Assembly (NCBI GenBank): GCA_023634235.1
Contig: JAMKCF010000072.1
Coordinates: 310,001-374,000, forward strand
Length of the DNA stretch: 64,000 nucleotides
DNA from: Pisaster brevispinus
Lineage: Eukaryota; Echinodermata; Asteroidea; Forcipulatida; Asteriidae
Direction of reading: 5' to 3'
In this document: positions 11,601 to 21,500 of the stretch, piece by piece
How the letters are laid out: every line of letters starts with the position of its first letter
Position numbering within the stretch: the stretch's first letter is position 1
Position numbers and translations under genes: made by a program
Notes under the pieces: generated by a model
What the model saw: the letters and a program-made list of their open reading frames with translations, nothing else
Databases searched by the model: none
What the model was told of the DNA's origin: nothing

Positions 11601-13493
11601 CAGCAGTTGTGGAAACTTCAGCTGTTGTAGTTACATCTGCAGTTGTGGTAGCTTCAGCTGTTGTAGTTACATCTGCAGTTGTGGTTACACCAGATGTTGT
11701 GGTAATATCTGCCGATGTGGTAGCCCCAGCTGTTGTAGTTACATCTGCAGTTTCGGTAGCTTTTGCTGTAGTAGTTACATTTGCAGTAGTGGTAGCTTCA
11801 GCTGTGGTAGCTTGAGCTATTGTAGTTACATCTGCAGTAGTAGTAGCCTGAGCAGTTGTAGTTACATCTGAAGTAGTAGTAGCTTCAGATGTTGTAGTTA
11901 CATCTGCAGTAGTGGTAGCTTCAGCTGTTGTAGTTACATCTGCAGTTGTGGTAGCTTCAGCTGTTGTAGTTACATCTGCATTTGTGGTTACACCAGCTGT
12001 TGTGGTAACATCTGCCGTTTTGGTAGCCTCAGCTGTGGTAGTTGAATCTGCATTTGTGGTATCTTCAGATGTTGTAGTTACATCTGAAGTAGTGGTAGCC
12101 TCAGCTGTAGTAGTTAGATCTGCAGGTGTTGTTACATCTGCAGTTGTGGTTACACCAGCTGTTGTGGTATCATCTGCAGTTGTGGTAGCCTCATCTGTCG
12201 TAGTTACATCTGCAGTTGAAATAGCTTCAGATATTGTAGTTACATCTGAAGTAGTGGTGGCTTCAGCTGTGGTAGTTACTTCTGCAGTTGTTGTTGCTTC
12301 AGTTGTTGTAGTTACATCTGCAGTTGTTGTAGCTTTAGCTGTTGTAGTTACTTCTGCAGTTATGGTAGCTTTAGCTGTTGTAGTTACATCTACAGTTGTG
12401 GTAGCTTCAGCTGTTGTAATAACATCTGCAGTTGTGGTAGCTTCAGCTGTCGTAGTTATATCTACAGTTGTTGTCGCTTCAGCTGTTGTAGTTACATCTG
12501 CAGTTGTAGTTAATTCTGCAGTTATGGTTGTACCAGCTGTTATAGTTACATCTGCAGTAGTAGTAGCCTGAGCAGTAGTAGTAGCCTCAGCTGTCGTAGT
12601 TACATCTGCAGTAGTGGTAGCCTCAGCTGTCGTAGTTACATCTGCAGTTGTAGTAGCATCAGCTGTTGTAGATACTACTGCAGTATTGGTAGCTTCAGCT
12701 GTTGTAGTTACACCAGCAGTTGTGGTAGCTTCAGCTGTAGTAGTTACATCTGCAGTTGTAGTTAAATCTGCAGTTGTGGTTATAGGAGGTGTTGTAGCTT
12801 CAGCTGTTGTAGTTAAACCTTCAGTTGTGGTAGCGTCAGCTATGGTAGTTACATCTGCAGTTGTGGTAGCTTCAGCTGTTGTAGTTACATCTGCTGTTGT
12901 GGTTACACCAGCTGTTGTGGTAACATCTGCCGTTGTGGTAGTCTCAGCTATTGTAGTTACATCTGCAGTTGTGGTAGCTTCAGATGATTTAGGTAAATCT
13001 GTAGTTGTGTTAGCTTCAGCTGTTGTAGTTACATCTGCAGTAGTGGTAGTTTCAGCTGTGGTAGTTACATCTGCAATTGTCGTAGCTTCAGCTGTTGTAG
13101 TTACGTCTGCAGTTGTGGTTACACCAGATGTTCTGGTAATATCTGCCGTTTTGGTAGCCTCAGCTGTGGTAGTTACATCTGCATTTGTTGTATCTTCAGA
13201 TGTTGTAGTTATTTCTGCAGTTGTGGTAGCTTCAGCTGTTGTAGTTACATCTGCAGTAGTGGTAGCTTCAGCTGTGGTAGTTACATCTGCAGTTGTGGTA
13301 GCTTCAGCTGTTGTAGTTAGAACTACAGTTGTTGTTACATCTGCAGTTGTGGTTACACCAGCTGTTGTGGTAGCATATGCCGTTTTAGTTACATCTGCAG
13401 TTGTAGTTACATCAGCAGTTGTTGTTGCCTGAGCAGTTGTTGTAGCCTCATCAGCTGTTGTAGCCTCAGTAGTTGTACCATATGCCGTTGTCT
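8640..13493 (-). CDS. Mucin-like giant repeat exon B
   Basis: This is 4,854 nt (1,618 codons) of continuous minus-strand frame made of TTTADV/TTTAEA/TTTAGV units. The 5' end begins ETTAYGTTTEATTADE, a leader nearly identical to that of exon C, which places the start at CTACAG|AG (13494/13493). An upstream alternative, CCCAG|TC at 13539/13538, also keeps phase 1 and would add 15 codons. The open frame continues to 13635 in B, but the matching stretch in C contains a TAA, so that extension is not coding. The 3' third (8640-10000) is the most degenerate part, with KT, NA and LA substitutions, and ends in VDIQITSG at a GTCAGT donor. A near-perfect 522-bp internal tandem duplication lies at about 10185-11228. 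The product is inferred to be an O-glycosylated extracellular mucin segment. No Cys occurs in the repeats. Confidence 0.75.
10185..11228 (-). repeat. 522-bp tandem duplication inside exon B
   Basis: Two almost identical 522-bp copies (29 x 18 bp, 174 residues) lie head to tail. The same run of unusual variants, including ADVTAADET, VVVTATAGV and AKATETADV in protein, appears twice at a constant 522-bp offset (for example cagatgtttt at 10251 and 10773). The offset is a multiple of 18, so the frame and the repeat register are preserved. Boundaries are approximate. Confidence 0.85.
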
Positions 13494-14756
13494 CTGTAGC
13501 AACATATTGAGCATTACATACTTCATTTAGCAATATGACTGGGTTGTTTTTAGGTCTAGTTAAGGTTTGTTTATTTTTAACGAGGGTTAATTCAGTTCTG
13601 TTTATAATTGACGTTTGAATAATATTTAACTGCAAACTAATTTGTTCTGTTGTAGTTCAACAGTAAGGAGTTTGTTTACTATATTACTGACAAAGTAGTG
13701 ATTGCGAAGTTTAACTATATGGCAAAATAAAACACTTTAGAGGTTATTTTTACGCTTTGTTAATTGTTGTTAAAATTATGTTACCTGCTTCACGTCTAAA
13801 GAATGGCAAATCCAGCAAAACTGTTATTAAATTAACTGAAATGTTTTGAGCTGTACGTGCACCGTGGAGTAGTTTTTAAATAATTCACTTATTGACTTTA
13901 ATCATCAAACTATGTTTTCCCGTTAGTAACAGGGGAAAGAGTAGCAGCAGTATCCATATCCTTGGTTTTTTTCGAGGAAATAACATTTTATACTCTCAAC
14001 ACATCTTTATCCCTGCACAACGTGACGTGAAAATTGTACTTGCTTCCACTCAGGTAATTTGGGACGCTAGGCTACAGCGGACGCACTAAGTAAACTAACA
14101 TAGTTCAAGTAAATCCAAACATGCTCATACATGTAAATCCCATGACAATGGAATCACCTTGCAAGTCTGCTGCAACTTAGTGTCCAACAAGGTTTCCCGA
14201 TAGCTAAAATTTTAGTGCTGCACCCGTCCGCGCTAATGAGATCAAATTTTTTTAAAAACATATCCCCAGGAGCAAACCAGAGCGTGTATCAATTGAATTG
14301 AGGGCCTTGGGGCATTGAGCATACGAGTTGGCGTGACTTCGTCATTTTAGAGGAAGAGACGTGTGTATGATGTTTTCAGGTTGAGTGTGCGCGTGTCATT
14401 CCGCAAACTAGGGGGCAAACTTGTGGCATTTTGAGAAACAGGGCATAAGTAATTATTTCTTCCTCCATACACAACATTACCATTCCTCATTATATTAATC
14501 AAAGTACTATGTACATGTTATTAAGTCTGGAGTCATTGTGATACATGATATATATAATGTACGTATATGATATCATGTACGTGCATGACAGCTATTGTGA
14601 ACGTACGCAATAAGAGCGGGATTTCTTTATTCATGTGGCGGCACAATACTTCTGTTGTGTACAAACCATGCATGTAGGAAGTTCAGGCTCTGTGGCTTTT
14701 TGTAAACAAGTGCTATCACTAAAAACTGCATGCACTGCAAATATCATAATCTAGGC

Positions 14757-14769
14757 ATACTCAGTATTT
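14757..14769. repeat. Left 13-bp target-site duplication (atactcagtattt)
   Basis: This is identical to 14959-14971 on the other side of the 189-bp insert. The sister introns carry this 13-mer once, uninterrupted, at 35384-35396 and 58106-58118, so they are empty sites. Confidence 0.88.
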
Positions 14770-14958
14770 AAGAGTAACTATAAATATAAATATAAATAGT
14801 AAACTTGCGGGTACAACCATGTGTAAAAACTCTTTGAGGGAGTGTTGGCTCTGAAAAGAGCCGGTTTGGTCTCGACGTTTCGAACAGTATACTCTGCTCG
14901 TCTTCAGTCTCCTGAAGTTACTCTTATCCTCCACACCATGCAAAGCTTCAAACACCAT
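14770..14958 (-). mobile_element. 189-bp retroposon-like insertion with 13-bp target-site duplication
   Basis: This segment is present only in the C-B intron and is flanked by perfect 13-bp direct repeats. Near its ends (starting one base inside the left target duplication) is a perfect 11-bp inverted repeat, taagagtaact at 14769-14779 and agttactctta at 14916-14926. Read on the minus strand it ends in an ATTTAT-type simple tail, as short retroposons often do. It also holds a hairpin GGCTCT-GAAA-AGAGCC (plus strand, about 14848-14863). On the minus strand it holds CTGAAGA (14907-14901), a 6-7 bp stem-loop and CGAAACGTC (14882-14874), which resembles a hammerhead core with one extra nucleotide. 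Similar CGAAACGT motifs occur at Penelope-like and other retroelement ends, but the family assignment is inference. Confidence 0.75.
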
Positions 14959-14971
14959 ATACTCAGTATTT
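14959..14971. repeat. Right 13-bp target-site duplication (atactcagtattt)
   Basis: This is the second copy of the 13-mer bounding the 189-bp insert. After it the sequence rejoins the sister introns (ttcatgtaggaataaag). Confidence 0.88.
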
Positions 14972-15829
14972 GTTCATGTAGGAATAAAGAAACCGACTTT
15001 ATTTTCTCACACAAGTACACTTGTCAGTAATGTCCCACGTCGTCAAATAACCACTTGAAAAAGTACTGGCGGGCCCATATTCAGACCCCTGCCAAAAAAC
15101 CTCATCAAATAGGTGATTGGTCTATCCATTTATTAGGCCACACATAAGCACCTACTTTATAACAAAATAGAGTATAAAAGCAATCGGACTTTTCACTTAT
15201 GCACTATGGGTCTCAAAAATGACAAAAAGTAATTTCGCAGGCTAAAAAGTTTGTTTTTGAAGACCCATACCTTGATAATCAAATGACCTGTGCTATTTTT
15301 TACAGTATAAATTAGTTGATGGGATACCAGAAACCTTTATTTTAATTTGTAGTTATATACATCATCTCCATTTGTAGATCGCGACCTCTGAAAATGCCCA
15401 AAGCAATAAACGTCAATTTGAAGAGGGCGGGCTCAATATTTAGGTAGTCATATCTCAGAAATGTTGAGGAGTAGGATTCAAAAATGTTGTTTTTGTTCAT
15501 GGCACCCATAGGGGTTTGTTTTTAAAAAATTAGCAAAATCTGAGACCGTACCTGACAACCCGTCAGGTGAGTTGGCACGGAAAGACCCATACACCTCTGT
15601 TAAATCTAATACTTTAAGAAAATTTCACATGATAACACTATATCAACTGCCCCCTTAATTTATGATATGACCCTTGTGTTAGTGGGGGTAGGTATACACA
15701 TTCAAACGGGGGACCTATAACAAGAAGGGGCAACAGATCCACGGTTGCTATCACAAAGGAAAACATTGTAGTCCACGGTTGCTATCACAATGGGTTGAAC
15801 AAAGGAGGGTCAACGATTGCCGGTGTTTA

Positions 15830-16745
15830 CATGTGTGTGTGAGTTTGTTTTCACATTCAAACCGGGGACCTATAACAAAAGAGGACAATAGGGTCCCCGG
15901 TTGGGTAAAGGTCCCCAGTTAGAAATTGTGTACAAAACCAATGGGAGCTGTTGCCAAAAAGTTAGAGTCCAAACAAAAGAGGGACAATAGGAGGTCCCCG
16001 ATTGGAGGTGTTTACACACTTGTGCCCTTACACATGCCAACTTACGGGGTACTTTTAACAATGGAACAATGGACCCCACAAGGCAATTTCAATAGGAACA
16101 ATAGGGCCCCACAAGGGAATTCTTTAGAAAAGGGAACAATAGAACAACAATAGCAGTACCCCACAAACCGGATCCGTAAGGTTGTGTGTGTGAGTTTGTT
16201 TTCACATTCAAACCGGGGACCTATAACAAAAGAGGACAATAGGGTCCCCGGTTGGGTAAAGGTCCCCAGTTGGAAATTGTGTACAAAACCAATGGGAGCT
16301 GTTGCCAAAAAGTTAAAGTCCAAACAAAAGAGGGACAATAGGAGGTCCCCGATTGGAGGTGTTTACACACTTGTGTGTGTGTGTGTGTGTGTGCCCTTAC
16401 ACATGCCAACTTACGGGGTACTTTTAACAATGGAACAATGGACCCCACAAGGCAATTTCAATAGGAACAATAGGGCCCCACAAGGGAATTCTTTAGAAAA
16501 GGGAACAAAAGAACAACAATAGCAGTTCCCCACAAACCGGATCCGTAAGGTTGTGTGTGTGTGTGTGTGTGTGAGCACACCCACCAGTCCTTGTGGGGTC
16601 CAAAACACAACGGAACGATCGACCAGCCAAGATAATTCTTTCTTGAACCTGAACCCCACAAGAAAATTCTTTAGAAAAGGGAATAATATAACAACAATAG
16701 CAGGACCCACATACCGGATCAGTTAGGGTGTGTGTGTGTGTGCTC
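15830..16745. repeat. About 350-bp tandem repeats with (GT)n tracts, C-B intron
   Basis: Two near-identical units begin at the marker gagtttgttttcacattc (about 15840 and about 16190, period about 350 bp). A shorter diverged third part runs to about 16745. Each unit contains paired GGTCCCC/GGGGACC and CCCCACAAGG motifs and ends in a GT microsatellite of variable length (for example 16373-16393 and 16550-16573). Related units lie at about 36170-37070. In the E-D intron only one short remnant remains near 58885. Confidence 0.8.
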
Positions 16746-18518
16746 ATTTTTGATACCTTATGGAGACCAAGGACAAAACATAAAAGGGAAAACAAAAGCA
16801 GTGCACATGCAAATTCTAATGACCGGGGTGCTCCGCAAGGAAATTTATTGCAGATAAAGACAGGGGACCAGTCTAACGTCTACAGGGTGTCTGAGACCTG
16901 AAAGTTGGTTTTGTGAACGCGCGAACACCATGATCTTGGAACCAAGATAGAAAACATTTTGTGAAGGCCAAAACTTAAAATCGCACGAAACTATCTAGAG
17001 CCAAAGAAGGATATTACAAGGTTGTGTCAGATAGGTGAGAATCAGTCTCAAACTTGTAGTAACCTTTTGCTGCCTTAGCGATCGTGTTTTTGCGTCCCAG
17101 TAAACCCAGCTTGAGCGCTCTGCTAACAACCCAACTGAAAGCTTTTTAATCGAAGACGAATTCCATGCAGACAGTTTGTTGGCTCTCTTGTATTCGAGAT
17201 GGACACACGCGTCTCTTCTGCATCTTGCGTGTGACTGAAGATTTTTATGTACCTATTTTAACATAAGGGTTATTGCATGCCACCAGTATTTGTGCCTTTT
17301 AGCAGAATGAAACCCAGTTGCCAAAAAAATCATCAAATGCATTCAAAACGTGGGTGCAGGGACTATGGTAAAAACTTTAAGTGAACTGGAGAAAAAAGTG
17401 TTTGTAAATTAATGAAAGTGTGCAAACGGGTTAAGTTATTTTGCAACGGGGCAGTTTCTGGTTTTTCCAAATAAACGATTGTACAAGTTGACATTTTCAC
17501 TAAATAGTCAACTTCATCTACAAATAAATTTGTTTCAGACAATTACTGAAATCTTTCTTCAAGTGTGCCTTTTATCAACTTTCAATTTTCACCCAAAACA
17601 AATCAAACAGAAACTGCCACCATAAACACTACAAAGGAAGAGAAAACAAACATACATACAAATACCCTAATAACGTGCTATACAGTCAAAAAAGTGACGA
17701 TGTTAATATCACTGCAATCTCATCTGTTAGTTATTGTTAAAAGTGTTTAATAGTCAAACGATTTTGCTCATATTATGGGTTTATTTTACAACATTATATC
17801 CAACCACTCCAAAGTAATTCGATAAGATATAATGTGGTGTGGTAAATTTGTGTTTTGTTTTTCACATTTGTATGTGTTCTTTACATCTTATGAAAGCAAA
17901 ATTTCCATTCAGACAAAAGTATTTAAAGTGAATCTTTGAAAATTGACACTTTGAGGTACAAAATATCTAAAATCTTTGAATATTGCCGACTGAAGAAGTT
18001 GTAACAAAGATCTACAAATAGTTTATCTCCAAACCCACTACAAGTCAATAAAAACGAGCAAAGTCTTTATTTGAGGAGAGATATTGTATTTTGTATTGCA
18101 CCATTACTATTTAGATTAGTAATGTTATTTCACCTAGTGAGTTTCTGGTAAGTGAGCAGTTTGAATTTCCAAAGTTCTATCCTATGTCTAATTTATCAAG
18201 TAAGTATTTCAAAAATTCAAACTTCAAACACTTGACCATTTTACTTTCAGAATTTTTTCAGGGCAAAAACCAATCAATTAATAATATCAATCAATTAATA
18301 ATAATTTATTTTCCGACATACAGTATACAAAACTTAAACACATAAGGGTGCATTATCGAAAACATAATCAAGGTAATCTAAACTAAACAGTTTTTTTAGT
18401 TTAGGCCCAGTGAAATTGAAAAGTAGTAAATCGCTGGGTGATTATATTTAATCATTAAATAACTATTTTGTATGCGACATCAATGTAAATAAACTCATCA
18501 TTAAATATTTTAAACAAA

Positions 18519-18525
18519 ACTCACC
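18519..18525 (-). other. 5' splice donor of exon C (G|GTGAGT)
   Basis: The coding strand reads GTTAGTGCTG|GTGAGT, a perfect metazoan donor. The last exonic base is 18525, phase 1 within a Gly codon. The same context occurs at 38890 and 60928. Confidence 0.8.
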
Positions 18526-21500
18526 AGCACTAACAGATGGGGTGGCTACCTCCAATGTGGTAGTTACATCTGCCGTTGTGGTAGCCTCAGCTGTTGTAGT
18601 TGAATCTGCTGTTATGGTAGCTTCAGCTGTTGTAGTTAAATCTGCAGTAGTGGTAGCTTCAGCTGTGGTAGTTACATCTGCAGTTGTGGTAGCATGAGCA
18701 GTTGTACTTACATCTACAGTTGAGGTAGCTTCAGCTGTTGTAGTTATATCTGCAGTAGTGGTAGCTTCAGCTGTTGTAGTTGCGTCTGCAGTTGTAGTTA
18801 CACCAGCGGTTGTGGTAACTTCTGCCGTTGTGGTAGCCTCAGCTGTTTTAGTTACATCTGCAGTAGTGGTAGCTTCAGCTGTGGTAGTTACATCTGCTGT
18901 TGTGGTAGCTTCAGCTATTGTAGTTACGTCTGCAGTTGTGGTTATACCAGCTGTTGTGGTAACATCTGCCGTTGTGGTAGCCTCAGCTGTTGTAGTTACA
19001 TATGCAGTTGTGGTAGCTTCAGATGTTGTGGTTAAATCTGCAGTTGTGGTAGGTTCAGCTGTTGTAATTACATCTGCAGTAGTGGTAGCTTCAGCTACTG
19101 TTGTTACATCTGCAGTTGTGGTTACACTAGCTGTTGTAGTTACATCTGCAGTAGTAGTAGCTTCAGCTGTTGTAGTTACGTCTGCAGTTGTGGTTACACC
19201 AGCGGTTGTGGTTACACGAGCGGTTGTGGTAACATCCGCCGTTGTGGTAGCCTCAGCTGTTGTAGTTACATCTGCAGTAGTGGTAGCTTCAGCTGTGGTA
19301 GTTACATCTGCTGTTTTGGTAGCTTCAGCTGTTGTACTTTCGTCTGCAGTTGTGGTTACACCAGCTGTTGTGGTAACATCTGCCGTTGTGGTAGCCTCAG
19401 CTGTTGTAGTAACATCTGCCGTTGTGGTAGCCTCAGCTGTTGTAGTTACATCTGCAGTAGTGGTAGCTTCAGCTATAGTAGTAACATCTGCTGTTGTGGT
19501 AGCTTCAGCAGTTGTACTTACATCTGCTGTTAAGGTAGCTCCAGCTGTTGTAGTTACGTCTGCAGTAGTGATAGCTTCAGCTGTTGCAGTTACGTCTGCA
19601 ATTGTGGTTACACCAGCTGTTGTAGTAACATCTGCAGTTGTGGTAGCTTCAGCTGTTGTAGTTACATCAGCAGTAGTGATAGCTTCAGCTGTGGTAATTA
19701 CATCTGCCGATGTGGTAGCCTCAGCTGTTGTAGTAACATCTGCAGTTGTTGTTACACCAGCTGATGTGGTAACATTTGCGGTTGTGGTAGCCTCAGCTGT
19801 TGTAGTTACATCTGCAGTAGTGGTAGCTTCAGCTGTGGTAGTTAAATCTGCTGTTGTGGTAGCTTCAGCTGTTGTAGTTACGTCTGCAGTTGTGGTTCTA
19901 ACAGCTGTTGTGGTAACATTTGCGGTTGTGGTAGCCTCAGCTGTTGTAGTAACATCTGCCGTTGTGGTAGCCTCAGCTGTTGCAGTTACATCTGCAGTAG
20001 TGGTAGCTTCAGCTTTAGTAGTAACATCTGCTGTTGTGGTAGCTTCAGCAGTTGTACTTACATCTGCTGTTGTGGTAGCTCCAGCTGTTGTAGTTACATC
20101 TGCAGTAATGGTAGCTTCAGCTATGGTAGTTACATCTGCTGTAGTGGTAGCTTCAGCTGTTGTAGTTACGTCTGCAGTTGTGGTTACACCAGCTGTTGTG
20201 GCAACATCTGCAGTTGTGGTAGCCTCAGCTGTTGTAGTAACATCTGCCGTTGTGGTAGCCTCAGCTGTTGTAGTTACATCTGCAGTAGTTGCAGCTGCAG
20301 CTGTGGTAGTAACATCTGCTGTTTTGGTAGCTTCAGCAGTTGCACTTACATCTGCTGTTGTGGTAGCAAGAGCAGTTGTAGTTAAATCTGCAGTTGTGGT
20401 AGCCTGAGCAGTTCTACTTACATCTGCCCTTGTGGTAGTTTCAGCTGTTGTAGTTACATCTGCAGTTGTGGTAGCTTCAGCTGTTGTAGTTACGTCTGCA
20501 GTTGTGGTTACACCAGCTGTTGTTGTTACATCTGCAGTTGCGGTAGCTTCAGCTGTGGTAGTTATATCTGCAGTTGTGGTAGCTTCAGCTGTTGTAGTTA
20601 CATCTGCAGTTGTGGTTACACCAGCTGTTGTAGTTACATCTGCAGTTGTGGTAGCCTCAGCTGTTGTAGCTACCTCCGCAGTAGTGGTAGCTTCAGCTGT
20701 GGTAGTTACATCTGCTGATGTGGTAGCTTCAGCTGTTGTAGTTACATCTGCAGTTGTGGTATCTTCAGCTGTTGTAGTTACAACTGCAAATTTAGTTAAA
20801 TCTGCAGTTGTGGTAATACCAGCTGTTGTAGTTACATCTGCAGTTGTGGAAGTCTGAGCAGTTGTTCTTACATCTGCTGTTGTGGTAGCTTCAGCTGTTG
20901 TAGTTACGTCTGCAGTTGTGGTTACACCAGCTGTTGTAGTTACATCTGCAGTAGTTGTAGCTTCAGCTGTGGTAGTTACATCTGCAGTTGTGGTAGCTTC
21001 AGCTGTTGTGTTTATATCTACAGTCGTGGTAGCTTCAGCTGTTGTGGTAACAACTGCAGTTGTAGTAGTCTCAGCTGTTGTAGTTACATCTGCAGTTGTG
21101 ATAGCTTCAGCTGTTGTAGTTAAATCTGCAGTTGTGGTAGCTTCAGCTGTTGTAGTTACGTCTGCAGTTGTGGTTACACCAGCTGTTGTAGTTATATCTG
21201 CAGTTGTGGTAGCTTCAGATGTTGTAGTAACATCTGCAGTTGTGGTAGCTTCAGCTGTTGTAGTTAAATCTGCAGTTGTGGTAGCTTCAGCTGTTGTAGT
21301 TACGTCTGCAGTTGTGGTAGCTTCAGATGTTGTAGTTAAATCTGCAGTTGTGGTAGCTTCAGCTGTTGTAGTTACATCTGCAGTAGTGGTAGCTTCAGCT
21401 GTAGTAGTAACATCTGCTGTTGTGGTAGCTTCAGCAGTTGTACTTACATCTGCTGTTGTGGTAGCTTCAGATGTTGTACTTAAATCTGCAGTTGTGGTAG

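Larger units (their letters stand above)
13494..18524 (-). other. Putative intron between exons C and B (copy 1 of a duplicated intron)
   Basis: This is 5.03 kb without the 18-bp repeat. It is homologous from 13841 to the exon boundary with 34082-38889 and 56695-60927. Its first part, 13494-13764, matches 32313-32586, and 13764-13840 matches 56618-56694. It contains the 189-bp insertion at 14770-14958 and the GT-bearing 350-bp repeats at about 15830-16745. Short open frames in it are broken in the sister copies or are made of simple repeats. I see no conventional gene. Confidence 0.6.

Noticed and set aside
13892..14089. 65-codon plus-strand frame in the C-B intron
   Set aside because: The sister copies differ by an indel in the T-run near 13965 (ggttttttt versus gggtttttctc), so the frame is not conserved.
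15870..16795. Numerous overlapping 60-110-codon frames on both strands (THTHTH, VCVCV runs)
   Set aside because: They derive from the 350-bp repeats and GT microsatellites and contain simple His-Thr or Val-Cys runs.
18463..18524. Native C-terminus GEFCLKYLMMSLFTLMSHTK for blocks C, D and E
   Set aside because: These codons lie immediately after a perfect GTGAGT donor and are better explained as intron read-through. They would become real only if that donor is not used.
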